Notes: generated by a model from the sequence alone, not told the origin. A stretch of DNA of 64,000 bases from Terrimesophilobacter sp038243605 (GCA_038243605.1 JBBSQX010000017.1:14374-78373); one strand, 5' to 3'. Shown: positions 26,589 to 34,104, counted from the stretch's first letter. Numbers and translations: made by a program.

Positions 26589-26807
26589 ATGGTTTATTCG
26601 TCTAAATTGGCGAAGACCCCCTCCTTATGGGGTGAGACCATATCGGCGGTGGCGGATCGTACGGAGCTTGATGCGTGGCAGGCGCGACGTGCAGAGCTCC
26701 GTGTCGAGCACTCGCCTGTGTAAGACAGCCCGACTGGTTCGGGTGCCGCTCTTGTGTTTCGTGACCCAGACAACATTCACCTCGAATTCTGGTGGACAGC
26801 GACGTAG
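26589..26807 (+). pseudogene. VOC (glyoxalase/bleomycin-resistance) family remnant
   Basis: The plus frame from an ATG at 26589 reads through TISAVADRTELDAWQARRAE to RVEHSPV, then hits an in-frame TAA at 26721. It resumes with SGAALVFRDPDNIHLEFWW and ends at a TAG at 26805. The two parts are the typical C-terminal half of a vicinal-oxygen-chelate protein, with the family hallmark FRDPDN and the metal-ligand Glu in HLEFWW. The N-terminal half is absent. With both an internal stop and a missing half this is a decayed gene. It is the only content of the 350-bp gap between 26465 and 26817. Confidence 0.75.
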
Positions 26808-26816
26808 CCTCGTTGT

Positions 26817-27158
26817 ATGTCTGAAACGTCACGAAGGCCAGATAGCGCAACTCGTCATGATGCCCCCATTGAGCCGGGCTTTTCCGTGAAAGAGCAGACC
26901 GCGGGCGTTCTCGCACGAACGCTCGACGAAGCGCATTGGGCCCGTGTGCGAGCCCAAACTCGCACTCGTCCCCTCGGTTTTCACGGGGAAGGCTTCGAAC
27001 GACGTGCTGCAGCAGTCGAGCGTATTGTGGAGAAGTTTAATGAGCGCGCCGTGAAGAAGGCTCGGAAGGATGCTCTAGCTGCTGGGTGGACAAAGGAGCA
27101 GTTGGCGTCGTCTGGGCTGAGCGGTGATCGGAAGGACCCCGATACCGCACAAGCCTGA
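26817..27158 (+). CDS. Small charged hypothetical protein
   Basis: A 113-residue, strongly charged protein without membrane segments. The middle (FERRAAAVERIVEKFNERAVKKARKDALAAGW) is likely a long amphipathic helix or coiled coil. I do not recognise it. It has no visible ribosome binding site, and its last 122 bp overlap antisense with the 3' end of the P-type ATPase gene, so its reality is uncertain. Codon choice is consistent with a real gene. It follows the VOC remnant. Confidence 0.45.
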   Translation: MSETSRRPDSATRHDAPIEPGFSVKEQTAGVLARTLDEAHWARVRAQTRTRPLGFHGEGFERRAAAVERIVEKFNERAVKKARKDALAAGWTKEQLASSGLSGDRKDPDTAQA

Positions 27159-28971
27159 CCGCATTCAGAATGACGACGATCACACTCACCTCGTGAACGA
27201 GCATCCCGGTCGCCATGAACACCTGCTGGGCGAGCACTCCGGCCAAAAGTGACACGACTGTACCGAGCGCGATGACGGTGTTCTGTTTCATATTGCGCAC
27301 GGTGGCCTTCGCCAGTGAGTAGGCGTGAACGAGTTGGTCAAACCGGTTCGACATCAGGATGACGTCGGCGGTGTCGATGGAGACATCCGTTCCCGCCCCC
27401 ATCGCAATGCCCACATCGGAGGTGGCAATTGCCGGTGCATCGTTAATGCCGTCACCGATCATCGCCACGCGGTGCCCAGCAGCCTTCAACTCTTTGACGG
27501 CGTCAACCTTGTGCTGGGGCAGCAGCTCTGCTCGAACCTCATCGATGCCGAGTTCTGCCGCCACCCGTTCTGCTGTGTGCCGATTGTCGCCCGTGAGCAT
27601 CACGAAATGTTTGACCCCGCGGCTGCGGAGTGCGGCAATTGCGCCGGCGGCATCCGCGCGAATCTGGTCGGCGATAGAAATGACCCCGGCGAGTTCGCCA
27701 TCGATCGCGACGAAGACAACAGTGTTACCGTCGCGTTCGCGGCCTTCTGCGTAATCCGCGGTCTCCGGTGGCAAACGCACGCTCTCACTGGTGAGCACGC
27801 GACGCGAACCTATTGTGACCCGTTGGCCATCGACATCACCCCGGATGCCGCCGCCCTTGATGACCTCGACGTCGTGCGGTGAACCCATGGGCTCGAGCCC
27901 GCGGTTGGTTGCTTCGGTCACGATGGTGCGCCCGAGCGGATGCTCGGAGGCGGCCTCGAGGCCAGCGGCGAGCTGCAGCATCCGTTCTTCGATGCCGCCG
28001 ATGGCCCTGACTTCGGTGACTTCTGGCATTCCGCGCGTGAGAGTGCCGGTCTTATCAAACACGATGGTGTCGATTTTGGAGAGGCGCTCCAGAGCGTCGC
28101 CACCTTTCATGAGCACGCCGTGACGTGCGCCGTTTCCGAGCCCCGCAACCATCGACACTGGGGTCGAGATGACGAGTGCACCAGGGCAGGCGATCACCAA
28201 GAACGTGAGTGCGAACTCGACATCGCGCGTGACCAAAAACACACCGACGGCAAGCACGACAATTGCTGGCGTGTAAATGTTGGCGAAGCGATCGAGAAAC
28301 CTCTGTGTCTTCGTCTTCGTTTCTTGTGCCTCTTCCACGAGCTCGATAATGCGCGAGAACGTGGTTTCTTCACCCACCTTGTCGGCGACAACCTCGAGAT
28401 ACCCGCTGTCGACGATGGTGCCACTGAACACAAAATCGCCCACCTCTCGCGACAAGGGAAGGGGCTCACCCGTGATCGTGGCCTGATTCACATGCGCTTG
28501 CCCGAAGGCGATGGTGCCGTCCACGGCGATCGTGCCACCGGAGTGCACGAGCACGCGATCGCCCGGCACAATATCGTCGGCCGCAACAGTGACTTTTTCA
28601 CCATCCCGTAGCACCTGCGCCTGCTGGGGGGCGAGGTTGATCAGGTCGCGAAGCGAACGTCTGGTCTTCTCCAGCGTGCGGGCCTCGAGCCACGCACCAA
28701 AGATGAAAAGGAATGCTACAACCGCGGCTTCGACATACTCCCCGATGATGAGAGCTCCGACGACGGCAATCGTCACAAGAAGGTCAATGCTGAACGCTTT
28801 TGCCCGCAACGCTTGGAGCGCGCGAATTGCCGTGGGAACCCCGGCGATGATGGCAGCAGCGAAGAGCGTCACGTCTCTGGCGAGACTGAGGTTGATGAAA
28901 TGCGCTCCAAGCGCAACCAACAGCAGCGTGCCGGATGACACCGCAATCCAGAACTTCGTACGACCGGTCAT
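27037..28971 (-). CDS. P1B-type heavy-metal ATPase with CPG motif, no HMA domain
   Basis: A 644-residue metal-transporting P-type ATPase. The phosphatase-loop TGEP, the phosphorylation motif DKTGT, the HP motif SEHPLG and GDGINDAPA are all present. The metal-site motif in the sixth helix is CPGALVIS, not the CPC of Cu/Cd/Zn pumps, and no N-terminal HMA domain precedes the first helix. A hydrophilic tail of about 30 residues extends past the last helix. The ATG has GGGAGAG upstream. An FNR-like box lies about 80 bp before the start. The metal is uncertain. A separate HMA chaperone at 32933 and a Crp/Fnr regulator may work with it. Confidence 0.92.
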   Translation of the reverse strand: MTGRTKFWIAVSSGTLLLVALGAHFINLSLARDVTLFAAAIIAGVPTAIRALQALRAKAFSIDLLVTIAVVGALIIGEYVEAAVVAFLFIFGAWLEARTLEKTRRSLRDLINLAPQQAQVLRDGEKVTVAADDIVPGDRVLVHSGGTIAVDGTIAFGQAHVNQATITGEPLPLSREVGDFVFSGTIVDSGYLEVVADKVGEETTFSRIIELVEEAQETKTKTQRFLDRFANIYTPAIVVLAVGVFLVTRDVEFALTFLVIACPGALVISTPVSMVAGLGNGARHGVLMKGGDALERLSKIDTIVFDKTGTLTRGMPEVTEVRAIGGIEERMLQLAAGLEAASEHPLGRTIVTEATNRGLEPMGSPHDVEVIKGGGIRGDVDGQRVTIGSRRVLTSESVRLPPETADYAEGRERDGNTVVFVAIDGELAGVISIADQIRADAAGAIAALRSRGVKHFVMLTGDNRHTAERVAAELGIDEVRAELLPQHKVDAVKELKAAGHRVAMIGDGINDAPAIATSDVGIAMGAGTDVSIDTADVILMSNRFDQLVHAYSLAKATVRNMKQNTVIALGTVVSLLAGVLAQQVFMATGMLVHEVSVIVVILNAVRLVRYRGPSDHRSAQTTPTAPLSTQQLEHPSEPSSRRAH

Positions 28972-29045
28972 CAGACTCTCCCTGCACTCGTGCGCCCGTA
29001 TCTTTGGGCACAGGTCCAGTACACGGCACGGTACTCGCGGGCGCC

Positions 29046-29059
29046 TTGATCCCGGTCAA
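29046..29059. promoter_or_regulatory. FNR/Crp-like box upstream of the P-type ATPase
   Basis: TTGATCCCGGTCAA is a TTGA-N6-TCAA palindrome that closely fits the FNR consensus (TTGAT-N4-ATCAA, one mismatch). Its centre is about 80 bp from the ATPase ATG, and it overlaps no other functional gene. The Crp/Fnr protein encoded at 32213 is the natural candidate ligand. Confidence 0.6.
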
Positions 29060-29063
29060 GTTG

Positions 29064-30078
29064 TCAGCCGCAGCAGCTTTCCGAACCGGAGACCGGCGTT
29101 GCGCACGACCCAGACCCGGCCGTCACCAGAACAGGAAACGAGCCGTCGACGGTCGGGGTTGCCGTCGAGCACACTCCGGTTTCTGGCAGCGTCAGTTGCA
29201 CGATGCGCGCCGCCTCAGAGTTGCCCGCGAGTTCATCCGCAATCGAACGAACCTGCTCGTATCCGGTCAAGAGAAGAAACGTTGGTGCGCGCCCGTAGCT
29301 CTTCATCCCCGCGATGAAGAAGTTTGGCTCGGGGTGCGAAAGCTCGTCCACTCCGTGCGGATACACCGTGCCGCAGCTGTGCAGATTGGGGTCGATGAGG
29401 CCTGCCAGCGCGGTGGGTGCCTCCACAATCTCATCAAGGCTCAGCCGGATTTCGCGCAACATGTCGAGGTCGGGTCGAAACCCGGTGGCGTTGACAACGA
29501 CATCCGTTTCCAGCGTCAGGGGTTCTCGACGCTGACGCCCCACGACGTTGAGGCGACCATTTTCTGCCTTTACGACGTCATCGATCTCAAACCGCTCGAC
29601 GAGGGCGACTGTTCCGGAACGCACGAGATCATGCACCATCGATCCAAGTTCGCCGCGCGCGGGTAGTTGGTCAGCATCCGATCCGTAGACCCGAACGGGG
29701 CTTGCAGACCGCACCGCCCACGTGATGCTCGTGCCGAACTCAGCGCCAGCGAGTTGCGCAAGTTTGAGCAACGTATTTGCGGCGGAATGGCCTGCGCCCA
29801 CGACGAGGGTGTGCTTGCCAGCGAACCGTGCCCGCGCGGCTCCCAGAACCGTCGTTATGCCACTGGGTGTTGCCACACGAAGCAGAAACGGCACCTTCTC
29901 GCGACCTGCGGAGCGCGTGCGATCCATGCCCTGACGTGACACCGCAATGACTTTGCTGTTGTCGCGGATGTGTGGTTTTAGCTCCGCGGTTGGGGCCTGC
30001 GCCAATCACGGCGACCGGGAGGCCTGCGAGCCGGTCAAAGTTTGGCGTGGGCGTTCGTGGAAGCTCGGTGATGGTCAT
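29064..30078 (-). pseudogene. Broken ArsO-like FAD/NADPH flavoprotein monooxygenase
   Basis: The frame opens at an ATG at 30078 with AAGGAG 7 bases upstream and reads MTITELPRTPTP then LAGLPVAVIGAGP, the FAD Rossmann motif. At about 30010 it jumps into another frame, in which the normal distal part (PHIRDNSKVIAVSRQGMDR and on to a Cys-rich end) continues. About 80-90 residues between the GAGP motif and that point are missing. This indicates an internal deletion plus frameshift. The intact downstream frame (from a TTG at 30005) keeps the NADPH motif VVGAGHSAANTLL and the ATGFRPD motif. It lies beside arsR, so it was probably an arsenic-locus flavoprotein. Confidence 0.78.
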
Positions 30079-30167
30079 CCGGTTTCTCCTTGTGGAATCT
30101 GGTGAGGGAATGCGTGCGTGAGCGCTTGGAGGAATCGGTGTGAGCGAGCGAGGCGCGCCGGTGCGAA

Positions 30168-30518
30168 TTACACGGTGACGAGCAAACGGCCAACGGTGTC
30201 GAGTGCGCCGGGCACAATTCGGTAGTAAGCCCACAAACCTCGCTTCTCGCGAGTGAGAAATCCGGCATCGACCAGGATTTTGAGGTGATGCGAGACGGTC
30301 GGCTGCGAGAGGCCTAGCGGCTCAGTGAGGTCACAGACGCAGGCTTCCCCGCCCTCCCGAGCAGCGACCATGGAGATCAGTCGAAGTCGTGCGGGGTCGG
30401 CTAAGGCCTTGAGCGTGTTCGCCAGCGACTCGGAGTTTTCTGCGCTGATCGAGCCTCGAGTGAGGGGCTGGCAACACGCGGTTGCGTCGATGGCGGGGCG
30501 CACGTTGGCTAACGTCAT
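30168..30518 (-). CDS. arsR: ArsR family arsenic-responsive repressor
   Basis: A 116-residue winged-helix repressor. The DNA-recognition helix is in LGLSQPTVSHHLKILVDAGFL. Cysteines at 15 and 16 (ATACCQPL) and at 60 and 62 (EACVCDL) are visible. The N-terminal Cys pair at 15/16 is the As(III) site described for the Corynebacterium glutamicum ArsR type. Position 62 sits in the classical CVC metal motif. It is divergent from acr3, with a perfect palindrome in the gap. It ends 90 bp before the flavoprotein remnant on the same strand, which was probably its operon partner. Confidence 0.92.
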   Translation of the reverse strand: MTLANVRPAIDATACCQPLTRGSISAENSESLANTLKALADPARLRLISMVAAREGGEACVCDLTEPLGLSQPTVSHHLKILVDAGFLTREKRGLWAYYRIVPGALDTVGRLLVTV

Positions 30519-30535
30519 GCGTTCATTGTCGCCAC

Positions 30536-30557
30536 TATATTGATGGTTGTCAATATA
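30536..30557. promoter_or_regulatory. ArsR operator / FNR-like palindrome in the ars divergent promoter
   Basis: TATATTGA (30536-30543) and TCAATATA (30550-30557) form a perfect 8-bp inverted repeat around a 6-base centre, between divergent arsR and acr3. This is the expected geometry of an ArsR site. The core TTGA-N6-TCAA also has the spacing of an FNR box. Confidence 0.75.
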
Positions 30558-30611
30558 CTATTGTGAGCATTGCAAGAGTTATTGCCCACGTATCGAAGGA
30601 ATGAAGCGGGA

Positions 30612-31721
30612 GTGACAGATCAGATCATGCGTGCTGAAAAACTGAGCCGCACCAACACACTGCTGCCCGTATGGATACTCCTCGCCATGGCCGCAGGTCT
30701 GGCGATTTCGGTCTTCGCCCCTGGCGTAAGCGACCTCCTGCACGCCTCGACTCTTGGGTCGGTGAGCATTCCCATCGTCGTCGGATTGCTCGTGATGATG
30801 TACCCGGTATTGGCGAAGGTGCGATATTCGGATGCTCGAACGGTGGGCCGCGATAGACGACTTCTCCTCTCATCGTTGGTACTCAATTGGGGAGTGGGCC
30901 CCGCGCTCATGTTTGCGCTCGCGTGGCTTCTGCTGCCAGACCTTCCCGAATTTCGCACCGGCCTCATCATCATTGGTCTTGCTCGATGCATCGCCATGGT
31001 TCTTGTATGGAATGACCTCGCGTGTGGAGACAGGGAAGCTGCGGCGTTTCTTGTCGCGCTGAACTCCGTGTTTCAGGTCATTGCGTTTGCTGGCCTCGGC
31101 TGGTTTTACCTTCAGGTTCTGCCTCGCTGGCTCGGGCTGCCAACGACGAGCGCCGAGTTCTCGGTATGGGCCATCACCCTCAGTGTGCTCGTTTTCCTCG
31201 GCATCCCTTTGCTCGCGGGCTACCTCTCGCGGATTATTGGCGAACGCCGCCGAGGGCGCATCTGGTACGAGGAGCGCTTTCTCCCCGTGGTGAGCCCCTT
31301 CGCCCTTGGCGGCCTACTTTTTACCATCGTGATTCTCTTCGCGCTTCAAGGCCAACAGGTCATCGAAAAGCCATTCGATGTTGTGCGAATCGCACTTCCC
31401 CTTCTCGTCTACTTCGGGCTGATGTTCGCTCTCGGATTCCTCACCGGAAAACTCATCGGGCTGAGTTATGCGCGTACGACAACGCTCGCCTTCACCGCCG
31501 CAGGGAACAACTTCGAACTCGCGATCGCGGTGAGCATTGGAACCTTCGGAGCTGCCTCTGGGCAAGCGCTCGCGGGCATCGTGGGGCCGCTCATTGAAGT
31601 TCCCGCACTCGTAGCGCTCGTTTATGTGGCCTTGTGGCTCCGACCACGCTTCATCAGATCGAGCATTTCTGCCACGAGCTCGGGTGCCGCTTCGCGCACG
31701 TCGGCTGGCTCGAATGTTTAA
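30612..31721 (+). CDS. acr3: ACR3-type arsenite efflux transporter
   Basis: A 369-residue (from GTG 30612) ten-helix membrane exporter of the ACR3/BART superfamily that expels arsenite. The conserved Cys lies in GLARCIAMVLVWNDLACGD, the hallmark region of the family. AAGNNFELAIAVSIGTFG in the second half is the other signature. The start is uncertain. The GTG at 30612 sits right after a GCGGGA sequence, an ATG at 30627 is five codons further in, and the frame is open back to 30570. It is divergent from arsR and is followed 10 bp later by arsC. Confidence 0.95.
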   Translation: MTDQIMRAEKLSRTNTLLPVWILLAMAAGLAISVFAPGVSDLLHASTLGSVSIPIVVGLLVMMYPVLAKVRYSDARTVGRDRRLLLSSLVLNWGVGPALMFALAWLLLPDLPEFRTGLIIIGLARCIAMVLVWNDLACGDREAAAFLVALNSVFQVIAFAGLGWFYLQVLPRWLGLPTTSAEFSVWAITLSVLVFLGIPLLAGYLSRIIGERRRGRIWYEERFLPVVSPFALGGLLFTIVILFALQGQQVIEKPFDVVRIALPLLVYFGLMFALGFLTGKLIGLSYARTTTLAFTAAGNNFELAIAVSIGTFGAASGQALAGIVGPLIEVPALVALVYVALWLRPRFIRSSISATSSGAASRTSAGSNV

Positions 31722-31731
31722 GGAGCAAACA

Positions 31732-32154
31732 GTGTCATCCATTCCTTCCGTGCTTTTCGTCTGCGTGCACAATGCTGGGCGCTCACAAATGGCCGCTGGG
31801 TTTATGGCGGCGATCGGGGGTGAGCGCGTCGAGGTGCTCTCGGCTGGTTCTGAACCCAAAGACGAGATCAACCCGGTGGCCATTCAGGCGATGTCCGAGG
31901 TCGGAATCGATATCGCAGAAAACTCCCCAAAAATACTGACGACGGATTCCGTGCGCAACTCCGACGTGGTCATCACCATGGGGTGTGGCGACGCCTGCCC
32001 CATTTTCCCCGGCAAACGTTACGAGGACTGGGAGCTTGAGGACCCTGCAGGACAGGACATAGACGCTGTGCGCCGCATCCGCGACGAGATCAAAGTGCGG
32101 GTTGGGTGGCTTCTCGCGGAACTGCTGCCCGAGCAACCGATGCTGCCGAACTGA
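31732..32154 (+). CDS. arsC: Arsenate reductase, low-molecular-weight phosphatase type
   Basis: A 140-residue protein of the LMW-PTP fold. The anion loop CVHNAGRS (C11 to R17, CX5R) binds arsenate, and a later Cys pair in MGCGDACPIF fits the resolving cysteines. The GTG at 31732 has an AAGGAG site 6 bases upstream, located just before and over the acr3 stop. The reductant (thioredoxin or mycothiol/mycoredoxin) cannot be told from sequence. Its product arsenite is the substrate of ACR3. Confidence 0.95.
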   Translation: MSSIPSVLFVCVHNAGRSQMAAGFMAAIGGERVEVLSAGSEPKDEINPVAIQAMSEVGIDIAENSPKILTTDSVRNSDVVITMGCGDACPIFPGKRYEDWELEDPAGQDIDAVRRIRDEIKVRVGWLLAELLPEQPMLPN

Positions 32155-32212
32155 CACCCGCTGAATGGCTACCGAGCGTGTGTTGCGTCGACGTGTCGTT
32201 GAATACGTCTCC

Positions 32213-32920
32213 CTAGACGAGCCTCAGAGCTTCGATATCAAGAAGATCAACGCGGCGATTGCCGTGTTGGTGAATCCAACCGTTGTCCTCGAAGGCGGCA
32301 AGCCTGCGGCTGAGCGTCTCGGGCGTCACGCCAAGGTAGCTGGCGACATCCTTCTTCGTGATGGGTAGCTCGATGCTGTTGCGCTGGCGTTCTTCTGCCA
32401 AAGCAACGAGGTACGCGGCAACCCTGCTCGCCGCATCCTCCCCAGCAATCGCGCTGACCTGACCCTCTGTGCTGTCTAGCCTCGCGCTCAATGTCGCCAA
32501 CATTGTGAGCGCGACGGAGGGGTAGCGCAGAAGGTAATCGCGGATGTCCTCGTGGTTCAGAGAACAGATCTCTGACTCAGCGAGAGTGACCGCGAAGTGG
32601 TCGGAGATGGTCGGTGACATGAGCGCCTTCTCGCCGAGAAAATCGCCAGCACTGAGCACGCGGATGACCTGTTCGTGACCGGATTCTGTGATGCGGTATA
32701 CCTTCACAGAGCCGGTGTGGATGATGCGCAAAAACGGGTTAACCTCACCAGCGCCATACAACTGCTCGTTACGCGGCACATTTCGGGGCCGAACCTTGCT
32801 GGCGATTTCACTGATCTGCTCGTGGTTCAGGCCCGCAAAAATGGGCACGCGCGCGACAAGCGACTCGAGTTCGCTGTGCTCGTGTGAGCCGCATTCAGGG
32901 TGCGCGTGGTGATCGTGCAT
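32213..32920 (-). CDS. Crp/Fnr family regulator with His/Cys-rich N-terminus
   Basis: A 235-residue regulator. The cyclic-nucleotide-binding-like fold covers about residues 25-150 (for example FLRIIHTGSVKVYRI and LSAGDFLGEKAL). The C-terminal helix-turn-helix is KKDVASYLGVTPETLSRRLAAFE. The first 15 residues (MHDHHAHPECGSHEH) contain six His and one Cys and could bind metal. The four-Cys Fe-S set of E. coli FNR is absent. It lies 12 bp after the HMA chaperone on the same strand. FNR-like boxes precede that unit and the P-type ATPase, so it probably regulates both. The signal may be metal or redox. Confidence 0.88.
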   Translation of the reverse strand: MHDHHAHPECGSHEHSELESLVARVPIFAGLNHEQISEIASKVRPRNVPRNEQLYGAGEVNPFLRIIHTGSVKVYRITESGHEQVIRVLSAGDFLGEKALMSPTISDHFAVTLAESEICSLNHEDIRDYLLRYPSVALTMLATLSARLDSTEGQVSAIAGEDAASRVAAYLVALAEERQRNSIELPITKKDVASYLGVTPETLSRRLAAFEDNGWIHQHGNRRVDLLDIEALRLV

Positions 32921-32932
32921 GACTCTAGTGAA

Positions 32933-33166
32933 TCAGGTCACTTTCTGGCCGAGCACCGGGTAGCCCAGTTTCGTGATCGATTCGGCGATTTCATCGGCTG
33001 TGACCGTTGACTCATCGAACGACACCTTGACCTTGTTCGAGTTGAACATGACCTGCGCTGATTCGACCCCGGCCTTCTTGCCGACGACCGACTCGATCCT
33101 GCTGACGCACGATGGGCACGTGAACGGTTCTGTCTCAAACTTTGCGATACGCATGACGGTGCTCAT
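32933..33166 (-). CDS. HMA-domain metallochaperone-like protein
   Basis: A 77-residue stand-alone heavy-metal-associated domain. The metal motif is CPSC in FTCPSCVSRIESVVG, i.e. CxxC with a Pro next to the first Cys, followed by the typical beta-alpha-beta pattern to ITKLGYPVLG. The ATG has a perfect GGAGGT site 6 bases upstream. It is cotranscribed with the Crp/Fnr gene (12-bp gap). Because the nearby P-type ATPase has no HMA domain of its own, this protein may deliver metal to it. That is inference from gene content and shared promoter boxes. Confidence 0.88.
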   Translation of the reverse strand: MSTVMRIAKFETEPFTCPSCVSRIESVVGKKAGVESAQVMFNSNKVKVSFDESTVTADEIAESITKLGYPVLGQKVT

Positions 33167-33183
33167 AATCTGACCTCCAATAT

Positions 33184-33201
33184 CGGGGCTGCTCAGCCCC
33201 G
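33184..33201. other. 8-bp hairpin between reductase and HMA genes
   Basis: CGGGGCTG at 33184-33191 and CAGCCCCG at 33194-33201 are perfect inverted repeats separated by 2 bases. There is no run of T on either side, so it is a poor intrinsic terminator. It may be a transcript-processing hairpin or a protein-binding site just before the HMA ribosome binding site. Confidence 0.5.
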
Positions 33202-33236
33202 TATCTCTATTAGGTCAAACCTGTGCTCACCACACC

Positions 33237-33250
33237 TTGACGCAGATCAA
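33237..33250. promoter_or_regulatory. FNR/Crp-like box upstream of the HMA-crp unit
   Basis: TTGACGCAGATCAA is a TTGA-N6-TCAA palindrome with one mismatch to the FNR consensus. Its centre lies about 78 bp before the HMA start, nearly the same distance as the box before the P-type ATPase. It overlaps the stop codon of the reductase gene. It suggests autoregulation of the Crp/Fnr gene. Confidence 0.6.
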
Positions 33251-33969
33251 TAGCCGGTAAATTCCTCTGTGCGGATGTCATCGCTGTCGACTCCGGCACC
33301 ATCCAGCATCGTGCGCATCGCCTTCACCATCGCGCCTGGGCCGGACAGGTAATAGATTGGCGAGACGAGGTCGTCAACGTAGCGAGACAGCATCTGCTCG
33401 TCGACGTGACCAGTCTCGCCACTCCAGGACGCGTCGGAGCTGTCGAGCCGAGTCATCGTCGGAACGAAGGTGATGTTCTCGTTTGAACCGTCGAGCCGTG
33501 TCAGCTCATCGAGAAACACTGTTCCCGCAGGATTTTTACTGGAATACAGCACGATGATGTGGTGCCCAGTAGCGTCGTGATCGCTTTGCAGCGCGATGCT
33601 GCGAGCCGGAGTGATTCCAATACCCCCGGTGAGGAAAACGGCGGGGCGCTTCACGTTGTTATGCAGGGTGAAGGAGCCGTACGGGGCGTCTAACTCGACA
33701 ACGGTTCCGATCGCGGCATCGTTGAGCACGCGCTTGTATGCAGTGTCGCGCATACGAGTCGTTGCCATGAGGAATGACTCGTACGGCGCACTCGAAAGGG
33801 TGAATCCGCGGATGTTGCCCTCAGCATCCGTCTCGGGTGGGTCAGGCAGCGTGTAGTCCGCGAACTGCCCCGCCGTGTAATCGAAGCCTGCAGGCTTCTC
33901 GAATCGGAACGACATGACGCCGTCGGCTTCGTCGATCTTTTCCAACAGTTTGATAGTGGGAAGTGACAT
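33247..33969 (-). CDS. FNR-type FAD/NAD(P)H oxidoreductase
   Basis: A 240-residue ferredoxin-reductase-fold enzyme. The FAD part has GFTLSSAP (the RxYS-like flavin loop), and FLTGGIGITPARSIAL is the pyrophosphate/NAD(P) loop. YYLSGPGAMVKAMRTML and the C-terminal EEFTGY complete the family pattern. No ferredoxin [2Fe-2S] domain is attached. The start at the ATG 33969 is chosen by homology pattern; the frame could extend 63 bases. It is divergent from the membrane protein and molybdoenzyme genes at 34105 and 34686. It could be a reductant source for the latter, by analogy to Fre and MsrPQ. Confidence 0.88.
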   Translation of the reverse strand: MSLPTIKLLEKIDEADGVMSFRFEKPAGFDYTAGQFADYTLPDPPETDAEGNIRGFTLSSAPYESFLMATTRMRDTAYKRVLNDAAIGTVVELDAPYGSFTLHNNVKRPAVFLTGGIGITPARSIALQSDHDATGHHIIVLYSSKNPAGTVFLDELTRLDGSNENITFVPTMTRLDSSDASWSGETGHVDEQMLSRYVDDLVSPIYYLSGPGAMVKAMRTMLDGAGVDSDDIRTEEFTGY

Positions 33970-34104
33970 GTGCCACCCGATCTCTCTGACGGTGTGTACT
34001 GATGATCGCGCGGGTTCGTACACCGATCGCAAGCGAACTCACTCTCAGGTTAACACTCAGCCCTTTTTGGCGCGGGCGGGAACCGTCAACCTAGACTCGA
34101 GGTC

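Noticed and set aside
27480..27510. Another FNR-like box (TTGACGGCGTCAA)
   Set aside because: It has a 5-base centre rather than 6 and lies inside the ATPase coding region, so it is probably chance.
33184..33201. Intrinsic terminator
   Set aside because: The perfect hairpin has no T run on either strand, so I list it only as a hairpin.
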